64,000 nucleotides of DNA from an uncultured Verrucomicrobiota bacterium (GCA_903831085.1 CAIKWE010000020.1:1-64000), one strand, 5' to 3'. Shown: positions 28,801 through 37,041, counted from the first letter of the stretch. A program made the numbers and translations. Notes: generated from the sequence alone by a model not told the origin.

Positions 28801-31800
28801 CACAGTACTTCTGGATACCGAGGTCTTAAGCACAACGAACAACTTCGGCAAGATCGGCTTTGGCACATCGACGGGCGGAACCAGCATGGATTATGCGTTC
28901 GACAATATTCAGGTTTGGCAAATTCTGCCGCCCTCGACATCGAGTGTCTCCGCGACGGCGTCCGCGCCGATTGGAAGCGGAACCGGAACCGGCGGATTGA
29001 CGGTTCCTCAAGGATCGAGCATCACTCTGACCGAAACCCCGAGCGGTGGTACGGCACCGTTCACTTATGCCTGGAAGAAAGTCGGATCGGGTACTGTGCT
29101 GAGCACAACCAATACCTGCCTGATTGCTTCACCCACCAACGGCGCTCAATACACCTGCGATGTCGCCGCCACCTGGGACGGTGTGACGAACACTTCGCCG
29201 GTGGTCACAGTGACGGTTGTTCCCCTCGTCTCCGCGACGGCGGCCAAGCCGACCGGAAATGGAAGCGGAACCGGCGGGTTGACGACTTACTCGCAAAGAA
29301 CGCGCATGATCCTGACCGAAACCCCGAGCGGTGGCACAGCGCCGTTCACTTATGCCTGGAAGAAAGTCGGGTCAGGCACCGTGCTGGGCACCAACAGCAC
29401 CTTGACCATTTCTCCGCTGGTCAACGGCGACCAGTACGTCTGCGATGTCGCCTCCACTGCGGATGGCGTCACGAACACTTCGCCGACGGCCACGTTGACG
29501 GTCACCACGTCTCTTAATTCTAACAAGGTTGTCCTTATCAAGGCGGATGACGTCAGGGTAATCAACTGGTACAGCCCGACCTGGACTAATTTCATCGTCG
29601 CCTCCGGCAATCTGGGTATCAAAATCGGCCTCGGCATTATTGCCACCAACATAACCGATGCATCCGCGTCCACATGGCTGCGGGCGAAGGATGCCACGGG
29701 CGAAGTCGAATTCTGGGATCATGGCTGGGATCACACCCAATGGGACGTCGTTAACGGATCGACCACCACCACCGTTTCTGAATTCGAAGGATCCGGTCTG
29801 GCGTACATGCGGCAGCATCTGGCGAACGCCCAGTCCAACATTCTCGCTTCTTTGGGCAAGCCCGCGATTGCCTTCGGCACCGGGTACAACGGGTTCGATA
29901 CGAATACCGCCGCCGTCATCAATGAAACGCCCGCTCTGCGGCTGTTATTTACCCGCGACCTTGCTCTGGCCGGAAGCATTGTGACTTCTGGCGTGGTGAT
30001 GGTGGACATTATCAGTGAAAGCGGCGGGACTGGAAAACCCGATGCGGCGTTGTTCAAGGCCGCCTATCCGGGCGGGCCGACGGGACCGGTTTCACTTCAG
30101 CATCACCCCGCCAATTTCGACTCCACAGGCACCACCCAATATATGGCCATCGTGGAATACCTGCTGACTAACGGCTACGCGTTTCTAACGCCGTCGGAAT
30201 ACGTCGCAGCCTTTGCTCCGAATACCGCGCCGAGCGTGAGCCTGACGGCTCCGACCAATGGAGCGACCTTCACGGCACCGGCATCGATCACGATGACAGC
30301 CACGGCCGCGGACACGGACGGCACGGTCACGAACGTAGACTTTTATAACGGCGCGACACTGCTTGGATCCGACGCTACCTCGCCGTATGCTTTTACATGG
30401 ACGAATGTGGCGGCGGGTTCGTACAGTCTGACGGCCCGAGCGACGGATAACGACGGAGCGGTCAGCACCTCGGCGGTCGTGACAGTCACTGTCGCAAGTC
30501 CCGTTTACACCTTGACGGTTAACAGCGGAACCGGCGGAGGCTCGTACACCAACGGGCGGCAGGTGGCGGTTGCGGCCTACGCTCCGGCGTCCGGGAAAGT
30601 TTTCAGCCAGTGGACCGGCGATATCCAATACCTGAATAACGCCACGTACACGAACGCTACTGTCACCATGTCGACCAATGCGGTTACTCTGACGGCGACG
30701 TATGTGGACGTCTATTACCCTCTGACGGTCAACAACGGAACCGGTGGCGGCGGAACCTATACCAACGGAATGCGGGTGGCGATTGCGGCGAATGCTCCGG
30801 CTTCCGGCAAGGCCTTCGACCATTGGATTGGCGACACGCAATATGTGGACAATGCCGGCTCCCTGAACACCACGGTGACGATGCCGGCGCAGGCTATCAG
30901 CCTGACGGCGACGTATGTGGATGTCTATTATTCCCTGACGATCAACTACGGCACCGGTGGCGGTTTGACGTACGTCAAAGAACAGCAGGTGGCGATCCTG
31001 GCGAACGACCCGGCGGTCGGCAAGGCCTTCGACAAGTGGACCGGCGACACGCAATTTGTGGGCAACGCCAGCTCTGCCAGTACCACGGTGACTATGCCCT
31101 CGCAGGATGTTGTTCTGACCGCGACGTATGTGGACGTTTATTATCCCCTGACGGTCAACAGCGGTACCGGCGACGGCTCATACACCAACGGGCGGCAGGT
31201 GGCGATCTCAGCGGATGCTCCGGCATCCGGAAAAGCCTTCAGCCAGTGGACCGGCGATATTCAGTATGTGAATAACGTCACGTACACAAACGCTTTGGTC
31301 ACCATGTCGACCAATGCAGTCACTTTGACCGCGACGTATTCGAACCTCTATTATGCTCTGACGGTCAACAGCGGTACTGGCGACGGTTCGTACACCAACG
31401 GACAGCAGGTGGCGATTGCGGCGGATGTGGTCTCTGGGAAGACCTTTTTGGCATGGACCGGCGATACGCAGGCTGTGGCCAGCGTCAGCTCTTCGAACAC
31501 CACGGTGACGATGCCGGCACAAGCCATCGCCCTGACGGCGACGTACGTGGACACCACGTACGCCCTGACGGTCACCAGCGGAACCGGCGGCGGCTCGTAC
31601 ACCAACGGACAGCAGGTGGCGATTGCGGCGGATGCTCCGGCGTCCGGGAAGATCTTTGACCAGTGGATCGGCGACACCGCATATGTGGTCAGTTCCAATT
31701 CCGCGAGCACCACGGTAACGATGCCGGCACAGGCGATCAGTCTGACCGCGACATACAAAGACGCCGCTGTTTATCACTTGCTGACGGCTAACGGGGCGGC

Positions 31801-32395
31801 CGGCGGTTCGGTTTCGCCGTCGAGCACCAACGTGTTGGCCGGTAACAGCGCGACATTCGCGATTACGGCGAGCAACTATTACCGGATCGCCTCGCTAACC
31901 ACCAATGGAACCGCGGTAACGGGCATGTCGTTTGACAACAACAGCACGGCCACCAACTTTATTTGGAGCAATGTGCAGACCTCAGGCGTATTGGCCGCGA
32001 CCTTCACGGAGCAGGTGGCTACCAACTCGGCGGCTTCGGGCGCGAATGTGCCGTACCGGTGGATGGCGGGATACGGGTTGACCAACAGTGGAGCCACGTT
32101 CGATCAGGCGGTCGCCGCCGACCAGGACGGTGACGGACTGACCGTCTGGCAGGAATACATCGCCGGAACCGATCCGACCAATGGCACGTCCTGTCTCAAG
32201 GCGACCCAGAACACCCGTAATACGGTCAGCTGGAGTCCGGTTTCCGGACGAGTCTATTCGGTGTACTGGTCGACGAATCTGGTGAAAGGGTTCACGGCTC
32301 TGAACACCAATATCCCGTATACGCAAAGCAGCTACACCAACGCGGCTCCGGACTCCAGAGCGAACTATTATCAGATCAAAGTCCGGTTGCAGTAA
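25859..32395 (+). CDS. giant secreted multidomain protein: lyase-like and deacetylase-like domains plus repeats
   Basis: 2178 residues. The signal peptide ends near VLSVHAA. Residues about 32-290 are a jelly-roll lyase-like domain (HPEFGPHITRTWADALGKYV, DRQRIEIKT, FRWWFKIDSGFQPSP, THIHQIKA, RPKWGLYRSL) like heparin-lyase-type folds. Two Ig-like domains follow, then a glycine-rich domain (about 480-700), a third Ig-like domain, a jelly-roll-like region and two GTGGL...TLTETPSGGTAPFTYAWKKV repeats. Residues about 1220-1450 are NodB-like (VVLIKADDVR, FWDHGWDHTQWD, LQHHPANFD). Another Ig-like domain, six InlB-type repeats of about 70 residues (about 1550-1970) and the shared C-terminal module end it. 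Probably degrades or remodels an acetylated uronate polysaccharide outside the cell. Confidence 0.8.
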   Translation: MKKVSLPPVRLKWFLPALCGFLTVLSVHAAPVVLEAQEADDTTATYTLIESVLGSGTASEVPDDIHPEFGPHITRTWADALGKYVFNFFLHVTPDDDPTDPLLTDRQRIEIKTMSGSPAYVVATNRQTTAFRWWFKIDSGFQPSPSFTHIHQIKAVNDIANDSTPLITLTPRAGSPEKMQIMFAPSDAAGQSEIASANLSGFKGEWIEANEKIFNATNGTYEIVLKRVRDGSVLLSYTNNNIIMWRGGNSASINRPKWGLYRSLNDVSYLRDEVVQFADFSIAKNSDTFSNIAPSITMSPTNLTVVEGQDAAFSAEASGTAALKYQWRFNTSNSLSWATNATMTIGNVRSTNAGTYLVVVSNWYGAVTSTVATLTVNAATAPTITQQPQNVDAVSGMSLNFSVTVSGSDPFTYQWRKDGSPVSGGTNNPLSFINVDPISAGNYDVIVANVAGSVTSAVAILTVVAESNTVFSTAGGTNWVCPADVTSIRVQCWGGGGAGGSAKRTSGTTSQYGGGGAGGAYAKYTSYPVTPGNTYYINVGAGAANSATNDNTTVAGGDSWFNTNNAPSSIIIAKGGAGGESAIGSTTTTGYGVRGTGTTNGSAGTVVYAGGSGFTAVSSKAGGGGSSAGTATNGTSATSQTGATAPTGGGNGGTGPTTSPGVGGNGSAPGGGGAGARSSSTTLYAGGNGSVGKVVLTYAVAAPPVVTNQPASQSVKVGDTATFTVGISGAVPLTYRWWFNGSDLGATATNSTLVIANAQLSHAGNYKVVITNTYGAATSTVASLTVEAVATTLSLLSVDFESDTLNLKPTTSGAIVRPATSTVTNYVTVVSSSTNKAGTGQGVRFLDNSTNASTALEYNFVSNSASQISLVQASFNFSCITSNSGTTSYISIGLGAYSNGYSLSSSALRWNEFRLYQNNTLRITTNGGSAAGTYSLNPAGTSNTLVMFANDSTASMAYTFNGDQTLAADSVAYWLNGTKISTVLLDTEVLSTTNNFGKIGFGTSTGGTSMDYAFDNIQVWQILPPSTSSVSATASAPIGSGTGTGGLTVPQGSSITLTETPSGGTAPFTYAWKKVGSGTVLSTTNTCLIASPTNGAQYTCDVAATWDGVTNTSPVVTVTVVPLVSATAAKPTGNGSGTGGLTTYSQRTRMILTETPSGGTAPFTYAWKKVGSGTVLGTNSTLTISPLVNGDQYVCDVASTADGVTNTSPTATLTVTTSLNSNKVVLIKADDVRVINWYSPTWTNFIVASGNLGIKIGLGIIATNITDASASTWLRAKDATGEVEFWDHGWDHTQWDVVNGSTTTTVSEFEGSGLAYMRQHLANAQSNILASLGKPAIAFGTGYNGFDTNTAAVINETPALRLLFTRDLALAGSIVTSGVVMVDIISESGGTGKPDAALFKAAYPGGPTGPVSLQHHPANFDSTGTTQYMAIVEYLLTNGYAFLTPSEYVAAFAPNTAPSVSLTAPTNGATFTAPASITMTATAADTDGTVTNVDFYNGATLLGSDATSPYAFTWTNVAAGSYSLTARATDNDGAVSTSAVVTVTVASPVYTLTVNSGTGGGSYTNGRQVAVAAYAPASGKVFSQWTGDIQYLNNATYTNATVTMSTNAVTLTATYVDVYYPLTVNNGTGGGGTYTNGMRVAIAANAPASGKAFDHWIGDTQYVDNAGSLNTTVTMPAQAISLTATYVDVYYSLTINYGTGGGLTYVKEQQVAILANDPAVGKAFDKWTGDTQFVGNASSASTTVTMPSQDVVLTATYVDVYYPLTVNSGTGDGSYTNGRQVAISADAPASGKAFSQWTGDIQYVNNVTYTNALVTMSTNAVTLTATYSNLYYALTVNSGTGDGSYTNGQQVAIAADVVSGKTFLAWTGDTQAVASVSSSNTTVTMPAQAIALTATYVDTTYALTVTSGTGGGSYTNGQQVAIAADAPASGKIFDQWIGDTAYVVSSNSASTTVTMPAQAISLTATYKDAAVYHLLTANGAAGGSVSPSSTNVLAGNSATFAITASNYYRIASLTTNGTAVTGMSFDNNSTATNFIWSNVQTSGVLAATFTEQVATNSAASGANVPYRWMAGYGLTNSGATFDQAVAADQDGDGLTVWQEYIAGTDPTNGTSCLKATQNTRNTVSWSPVSGRVYSVYWSTNLVKGFTALNTNIPYTQSSYTNAAPDSRANYYQIKVRLQ
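30505..31770 (+). repeat. six tandem InlB-type (about 210-base) repeats
   Basis: Six in-frame units begin Y-x-L-T-V-N-S-G-T-G-G-G-S-Y-T-N-G and end V-T-L-T-A-T-Y-V-D-V-Y. Units 1 and 4 are close relatives (FSQWTGDIQY, TMSTNAVTLTATY), as are units 2, 5 and 6 (TVTMPAQAI), which points to duplication of blocks. The units are stalk-like repeats of the InlB B-repeat/Flg_new type. Confidence 0.8.
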
Positions 32396-32415
32396 CAGGT
32401 CTGAGAAGGACGAAT

Positions 32416-32446
32416 ACCCGCTCCGATATCTCGGGGCGGGTTTTCT
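32416..32446 (+). terminator. Rho-independent terminator after the giant gene
   Basis: The stem ACCCGCTCCG / CGGGGCGGGT with an ATATCT loop is followed by TTTTCTTT, 20 bases after the stop codon. Confidence 0.85.
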
Positions 32447-32452
32447 TTAATC

Positions 32453-32504
32453 CGGTGCGGGGAGCGCCACCAGCCATTTCTACCGCATCAAGGCGTGGAG
32501 ATAA
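32453..32504 (+). pseudogene. possible C-terminal remnant of an exported protein
   Basis: A short open stretch reads SGAGSATSHFYRIKAWR then stop. FYRIK endings close many exported proteins in this window (YYQIKVRLQ, FYKILVEDK), so this may be the tail of a decayed gene. Very short; low certainty. Confidence 0.3.
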
Positions 32505-32528
32505 AAAAAATCTCTGAGATACAGAAAG

Positions 32529-32603
32529 TGGAGCGGGAGACGGGAGTCGAACCCGCGACGTCAAGCTTGGGAAGCTTGCATTCTGCCACTGAATTACTCC
32601 CGC
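32529..32603 (-). tRNA. tRNA-Gly (anticodon CCC)
   Basis: On the minus strand the sequence folds as a full cloverleaf. The acceptor stem is GCGGGAG/CTCCCGC with discriminator T and an encoded CCA (32529-32531). The anticodon stem is CAAGC/GCTTG with loop TTCCCAA, so the anticodon is CCC. The T arm is GCGGG-TTCGACT-CCCGT. The U73 discriminator and G1-C72 pair fit glycine. A plus-strand reading frame through it (giving ETGVEPATS) is an artefact of this tRNA. Confidence 0.95.
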
Positions 32604-32656
32604 TACGGAGAAGGCGCAGATTGTTCCGTGCAGAGGGTATTTTTTCAAGCGGGAAG

Positions 32657-32735
32657 TTTCCAATCCTTGGAAAAATCCACTTTGTTTTTCCAGTCATTGG
32701 AAGAAGCGGCTCGCAATTTTTCCAAAGTTTGGAAA
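32657..32735. repeat. cluster of three iterated palindromes
   Basis: TTTCCAATCCTTGGAAA (32657-32673), TTTCCAGTCATTGGAA (32687-32702) and TTTCCAAAGTTTGGAAA (32719-32735) lie 32 and 30 bases apart between the tRNA and the MATE gene. This is the densest group in the window. Confidence 0.75.
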
Positions 32736-32749
32736 CATTAGATCACCTC

Positions 32750-34159
32750 ATGGACACAACGCACCCATCCGCATCCTCTTCATACCGCGAGTTATTGCGG
32801 ATTGCCGTGCCGCTGATCATCACTTCAGCCTTTTTCACCGTGCAGAATTTCTGCGACCGTATGTTTCTGGCGTGGTACAGCCCGGCCACACTGCAGGCGG
32901 CTGTCCCGGCCGGCATTCTTTTTTTCACGCTGGTGTGCGGCTTTATGTCCACCGCCGCGTTCGCCAACAGTCTGGTGGCGCAGTATTACGGCAGCGGCGA
33001 CCTGCGCAGTTGCAGTCGCTCGGTGGCGCAGGCTATTTTTCTGGCGCTTTTTTCGTTTCCGTTGATTCTGTTGCTGATTCCAGTCGGGCTCTGGATGCTT
33101 TCGCTCAGCGGCCACGCTCCGGATGTGATGGCGGCCGAAAAAACCTACCTCAAGGTACTGATGGCCGGCGGTTTGTTTTTGCCGCTCTCCTCCGCCGTCA
33201 GCAGTTTTTTTTCCGGACGCGGTCTGACGAAAGTGATCATGCTTTGTGCGTTGCTCGGAACGGTCGTGAACATGATTCTGAACTGGCTGCTGATTTTCGG
33301 TGTCGGGCCGTTTCCGGAAATGGGGATCGCGGGTGCGGCACTGGCCTCGGTGATTGCGGGCTTCGTCTCGCCGGTCATCATGCTGGTGATTTACTTTTCG
33401 CCGAAAAACAATCGGCTCTACGATACGCGCCGCCTCTTCTATTTTGACGCGCCGTTGTTCCGCCGCCTGCTCCGTTTCGGTGTTCCGGCGGGAATCCACA
33501 TGGCGCTGGATATCGGGGCATTCTCTCTGTTTGTTCTGCTGGTGGGGCGGCTCGGCGAAACGGCTTTTATGGCGGCTAACATTGCGTTGAGCGTCAACAT
33601 GATTGCCTTCATGCCGTCGGTCGGCATCGGTCAGGCGGCCGCTACGATGGTAGGGCAGCACATCGGACGGCGTGACTTTGACGGAGCCTCTGCAGTCGGC
33701 TGGCGCGCGGTGCACATCGGCTGGATTTACACCGTCTGCGCGGCGCTGACCTTTGTGCTGATGCCCGAGGTGTACATCCGCCTTTTCGCGCGCGGCGATG
33801 TTCCGTTCGACCAAATTTTTAATCTGGCCCGCACACTGCTTTTATTCGCCGCCTGCTGGGGACTGATGGATTCCACCAATCTGATTCTCTCCGGCGCGCT
33901 GCGCGGTTCAGGCGATACGCACTTTGTCATGTGGTACGAGACCTCGATGGCGTGGTTTTTCTTTGCGGCGGGCGAACTGCTGATTGTGCTGGTGTTTAAG
34001 CTGGGCGTGGTGGCGGCCTGGGCCTGGGCTCTGGTTTACATCTGCCTGCTGGCGTTAGGCTTGACGGCTCGTTTCCGATCGAAGCGCTGGCAGAATATTG
34101 AATTGATCGAGCGTGCGCCGGTTATTTCAGAAGCTTCTGAAGGTATTCCGATCGCTTAA
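32750..34159 (+). CDS. MATE family efflux transporter
   Basis: An inner-membrane multidrug/toxin exporter driven by a Na+ or H+ gradient. At 469 residues with about 12 hydrophobic helices it is normal for the family. Visible blocks are YRELLRIAVPLIITSAFFTVQNFCDRMFL, TAAFANSLVAQYYG, LVNMILNWLLIFGVG, FGVPAGIHMALDIGAFSLFVLLVG and VGIGQAAATMVGQHIGR with GALRGSGDTHF. ATG 32750 is used; the ORF upstream runs back through the tRNA and is not protein coding. Tail-to-tail overlap of 4 bases with the next gene. Confidence 0.9.
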   Translation: MDTTHPSASSSYRELLRIAVPLIITSAFFTVQNFCDRMFLAWYSPATLQAAVPAGILFFTLVCGFMSTAAFANSLVAQYYGSGDLRSCSRSVAQAIFLALFSFPLILLLIPVGLWMLSLSGHAPDVMAAEKTYLKVLMAGGLFLPLSSAVSSFFSGRGLTKVIMLCALLGTVVNMILNWLLIFGVGPFPEMGIAGAALASVIAGFVSPVIMLVIYFSPKNNRLYDTRRLFYFDAPLFRRLLRFGVPAGIHMALDIGAFSLFVLLVGRLGETAFMAANIALSVNMIAFMPSVGIGQAAATMVGQHIGRRDFDGASAVGWRAVHIGWIYTVCAALTFVLMPEVYIRLFARGDVPFDQIFNLARTLLLFAACWGLMDSTNLILSGALRGSGDTHFVMWYETSMAWFFFAAGELLIVLVFKLGVVAAWAWALVYICLLALGLTARFRSKRWQNIELIERAPVISEASEGIPIA

Positions 34160-34521
34160 GCGGCTGTTTTTTTCCAGTTGAGGATCACTTGCATGATTTC
34201 ACGCACCCAGACGCATTCACACTCCACCGGGCAGGGATCCAGCGATTCTTTCCGCAGGCAGAACTCCGGGCAGCCGCCCGGGCATTTGCCGTGCGGCGCC
34301 AGTATCGTGCGGTTACTCAGCCCGGTGAATTTCTGAACCGGAATGGCCAGCGTGGTGCCGCAGTCTTTGCTCAGATGGCTGAAATAAAACAGCCCGCCTT
34401 TCAGGTCTTCAAAATTCACCTGATACCCAGCCAGTTCCAGTTCCGGCTCGGACAGAAAATCATCCAGCGTTTTCCAAGGCTTGGAACAGCATGTACAGAT
34501 TTTGAAGGGGATTGCTTTCAT
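34156..34521 (-). CDS. cysteine-rich conserved hypothetical protein
   Basis: A 121-residue cytoplasmic protein with ten cysteines, starting FKICTCCSKPWKTLDDFLSEPELELAGYQ, then SKDCGTTLA and a C-terminal cluster (GKCPGGCPEFCL, DPCPVECECVW). The pattern suggests metal binding (zinc or iron-sulfur). I do not recognise a characterised family. The iterated palindrome at 34471-34486 lies in its 5' codons (KPWKTLDDF). It converges with the MATE gene and follows PPi-PFK on the same strand with a 10-base gap, so it may be co-transcribed with it. Confidence 0.65.
   Translation of the reverse strand: MKAIPFKICTCCSKPWKTLDDFLSEPELELAGYQVNFEDLKGGLFYFSHLSKDCGTTLAIPVQKFTGLSNRTILAPHGKCPGGCPEFCLRKESLDPCPVECECVWVREIMQVILNWKKTAA
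34471..34486. repeat. TTTCCAA-N3-TTGGAA palindrome inside the Cys-rich gene
   Basis: Reads TTTCCAAGGCTTGGAA near the start of the 121-residue ORF. Confidence 0.6.
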
Positions 34522-34531
34522 AAAGCGGCAA

Positions 34532-35761
34532 CTAGTGGTGAACGTGAACTTTTGACCCCTTGGTTTGGCCGATGGCCGCTAACAGTTTGCCGAACCATTT
34601 AACGTCGATGTCAAACGGCTTGCCGCCTTTGATGCGAGGAAACTCGATAGCACGCAGTGTGTTGCCCTGATCCTCGTCCTCGCCGACCACTCCGCTGACG
34701 CGTTGGAGAGCGCACTCGACGGCTTTATTGGCACAGCGCTTGATCAGCTTGAGGTCTTCCTTGTTGGCGGCGGCGGCGCGGGCGAAGTAACCGCTTTTTT
34801 GCACGAGAACTTTTTCCGCAATCAGCATTTCCGCGAACTGTTTGCCGAACCATTTACCGGGGTTGACAGCGTCGAGTTTGACGTGGCCGAAGGCATCGCG
34901 CGGCACCACTTCGCCCGCAGCGGTCATCTGTGCGACGATTGCTTCCAGTCCGGCACCTTCGGAGATGAAGATATTCACGCAGTCGTGCTCATCCATGATT
35001 TTTTTCAGGCGGGCGGCCTCGGCCTGAATGTCGATGGCCATTTCCGGAATGAAGATCGCATGAACATCCTTGCGTATTTTACTCAGTCCGATGCCGGGAA
35101 CAAATTTCATTTTGGCCAGACGGTCGCGGTAAACCTGCGCGGTGTAAGCGGTCAGCCAGCCGCAGTTGCGGCCCATCACTTCATGGATAATCAGCATGCG
35201 CGGATTGGCATTATGCTCGGCCACGACATTTTCAAAATATTTCGCGCCTTCTTCGGCGGCGGTCCATGCGCCGAGGCTTTGGCGGATCGGGAACACATCG
35301 TTGTCAATGGTCTTCGGCAGGCCGACCACGGTCAGATCGTAGTTGTTGTGTTTCAGATAGGCGGCCAGATCGGCCGCTGTGGTGTTGGTGTCGTCGCCGC
35401 CGATCGTGTGGAGCACGTCCACGCCGTCTTTCACCAGCTGACGCGCCGCGACTTCCAGCGGGTTTTCACCTTCCTTAACGAGGCCGCGCTTCACGCAGTC
35501 CTTCACATTGGTCAGTTTCACGCGGCTGTTGCCGATCGGGCTTCCGCCGTGTTTGTGCAGAATGGCGGCATTTTTACGGATGCCTGAGGTCACGGCAATG
35601 GACTCGCCGAGCAGCAAACCTTTATAGCCGCTGGTGTAGCAGATCATTTTCACTTTCGGGGCGACTTTCGAGTACTGCTCGATCAGTCCGCCGATGGCGG
35701 AGGAGAGGCAGGGGGCCAGGCCGCCTGCGGTGAGAAGGGCAACTTTCTTCACATCTTTCAT
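34532..35761 (-). CDS. pfp: pyrophosphate-dependent 6-phosphofructokinase
   Basis: Phosphorylates fructose 6-phosphate, using pyrophosphate rather than ATP, in glycolysis or reversibly in gluconeogenesis. The PPi type is indicated by TIGGDDTNTTAADL, where the second Asp replaces the Gly of ATP-PFKs. PKTIDNDVFP, HEVMGRNCGWLTAY and EGAGLEAIVAQM are also present. Start ATG 35761 has AAGGAAAGG at nine bases; it gives 409 residues. The longer frame from 35929 has no family match. The family is common in PVC and anaerobic bacteria. Confidence 0.92.
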   Translation of the reverse strand: MKDVKKVALLTAGGLAPCLSSAIGGLIEQYSKVAPKVKMICYTSGYKGLLLGESIAVTSGIRKNAAILHKHGGSPIGNSRVKLTNVKDCVKRGLVKEGENPLEVAARQLVKDGVDVLHTIGGDDTNTTAADLAAYLKHNNYDLTVVGLPKTIDNDVFPIRQSLGAWTAAEEGAKYFENVVAEHNANPRMLIIHEVMGRNCGWLTAYTAQVYRDRLAKMKFVPGIGLSKIRKDVHAIFIPEMAIDIQAEAARLKKIMDEHDCVNIFISEGAGLEAIVAQMTAAGEVVPRDAFGHVKLDAVNPGKWFGKQFAEMLIAEKVLVQKSGYFARAAAANKEDLKLIKRCANKAVECALQRVSGVVGEDEDQGNTLRAIEFPRIKGGKPFDIDVKWFGKLLAAIGQTKGSKVHVHH

Positions 35762-35951
35762 GGCACAAATCCTTTCCTTAGATTTACGGTTCAAAAATGA
35801 ACGCCCATGATGAAAGGTTCGGCCTCCAAGGCAAGGCAAAAAAACGTTTCTAGGGGTTGACTTCATTGCCTCGCACCGCTTTAATGCGCCCTCGTTTCGT
35901 CGGAGGATTATCACAAAAGTGAACGCCATAAGTGAGTTACTCTAAAACGGC

Positions 35952-35967
35952 GGCCCCCAAAGGGGCT
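35952..35967 (+). promoter_or_regulatory. hairpin in the rpsD leader
   Basis: GCCCC-CAAA-GGGGC in the 5' leader of rpsD, about 45 bases before the start codon. S4 autoregulates its own mRNA in several bacteria through a leader structure, so this could be part of one. Not followed by a T-run. Confidence 0.3.
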
Positions 35968-36012
35968 TAATCGGGCGGAACAGCAGGCAACAGAAACCAA
36001 AACGGAGAGAAA

Positions 36013-36615
36013 ATGAAGTATAACGGTCCTAAGATTAAGAAGTCGCGCCGGCTGGGCATTGCCCTTTCGCCGAAAAGCGCAAAGTTCCTCGAACGCCGCC
36101 CGAATCCGCCGGGACAGCACGGCCCGTCGCGCCGTCGCGGCAAACTGTCTGACTACGGCAAACAGCTCATCGAAAAACAGCGTTTGCGCTACCAGTACAA
36201 TCTGGCTGAACGCCAGTTGCACGGCTATTATGTCAAAGCGTCACGCAAAATCGGTAACACCGCCGACATCATGCTTCAGCTTCTCGAAACCCGCCTTGAC
36301 ACCGTGGTGCTTCGCGCCGGTTTCGCCCGCTCCATCTACCAGGCCCGCCAGCTGGTCGGTCACGCCCACTTCCGCGTCAACGGCAAGAAGGTCAACATTC
36401 CTTCCTACCAGGTGCGTATTGGCGATGTGATCACTGTCCGCGAAACGAGCCGTGAACTGGAAATTTTCCCGGCCGCCCAGCAGATTGCCACCACGCCGGA
36501 ATATCTGACCGTGGACGACAAGAAGCTGACTGCCAGTCTGCATCGCCTGCCGGAACACGGCGAAGTGCCGGTGCAGTGCGAAGCCTCGCTGGTTGTCGAG
36601 TTCTACTCGCGCTAA
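36013..36615 (+). CDS. rpsD: 30S ribosomal protein S4
   Basis: S4 nucleates 30S assembly on the 5' domain of 16S rRNA. The 200 residues show KYNGPKIKKSRRLGI, PPGQHGPSRRRGKLSDYGKQL, EKQRLRYQYNLAERQ and an S4 RNA-binding domain (LETRLDTVVLRAGFARSIYQARQLVGHAHFRVNGKKVNIPSYQV). It stands alone here instead of in the alpha operon. GGAGAG precedes the ATG. A terminator follows at 36641. The N-terminus lacks the usual four zinc cysteines (C- form). Confidence 0.97.
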   Translation: MKYNGPKIKKSRRLGIALSPKSAKFLERRPNPPGQHGPSRRRGKLSDYGKQLIEKQRLRYQYNLAERQLHGYYVKASRKIGNTADIMLQLLETRLDTVVLRAGFARSIYQARQLVGHAHFRVNGKKVNIPSYQVRIGDVITVRETSRELEIFPAAQQIATTPEYLTVDDKKLTASLHRLPEHGEVPVQCEASLVVEFYSR

Positions 36616-36625
36616 ACAAACCTTA

Positions 36626-36642
36626 TTTCCAGGGTTTGGAAA
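36626..36642. repeat. palindrome variant after rpsD
   Basis: TTTCCAGGGTTTGGAAA, one mismatch, directly before the terminator hairpin. Confidence 0.55.
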
Positions 36643-36674
36643 AAAAAGCCCGCTGTTCATCGGCGGGCTTTTTT
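36641..36674 (+). terminator. Rho-independent terminator of rpsD
   Basis: The stem GCCCGC / GCGGGC with TGTTCATCG-type loop is flanked by A7 and T6. An identical core occurs at 43301-43326. Confidence 0.9.
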
Positions 36675-36707
36675 GCTTTAGTGTCCGTAACAAACGAAAG
36701 GGCTGCC

Positions 36708-36914
36708 ATGAAACGTTTTGTGCTGGATCGCCGCGAAGATGAAACCGGAGTTTCCGGAACAGGATGTATTGCCGAAGGGGTTCTCTTCGACAACGGCAAA
36801 TGTGCGCTGGCCTGGCTTTCGCGCTACCACTCCGTCACCGTCTTCGACAACATCGAAGAACTCGAAGCCGTTCATGGCCACGACGGGAAAACCGTTATCC
36901 AGTGGATTGACTGA
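36708..36914 (+). CDS. conserved hypothetical protein, 68 residues
   Basis: A short protein, FVLDRREDETGVSGTGCIAEG followed by FDNGKCALAWLSRYHSVTVFDN and GHDGKTVIQWID. The pattern (DxTGVSGTGxVAEG, WLS, SVxxF, HGHxGxTxIxW) is that of a small conserved protein found in many bacteria and phages, of unknown function. The start is ATG 36708; the upstream part of the frame overlaps rpsD. No known partner. It has no close downstream gene on this strand. Confidence 0.65.
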   Translation: MKRFVLDRREDETGVSGTGCIAEGVLFDNGKCALAWLSRYHSVTVFDNIEELEAVHGHDGKTVIQWID

Positions 36915-37041
36915 TCCGGTGAAGCGCCTGTTCAGGTGTTCTTTTATTGTACCCTTACGGAAGCGGTTGTTAATGACAGATCGGCACGAGCGGAAAGTGT
37001 TCCAGTGCCGATGTGCGTTGGGGTAGATTTCGCAACCCGTT

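Noticed and set aside
32495-32749. 85-codon N-terminal extension of the MATE gene
   Set aside because: It reads through the antisense of tRNA-Gly (giving the familiar ETGVEPATS artefact) and the palindrome cluster; the conserved start is ATG 32750.
34703-35587. 294-residue plus-strand frame opposite PPi-PFK
   Set aside because: Antisense of a gene with clear PFK motifs; no independent domain.
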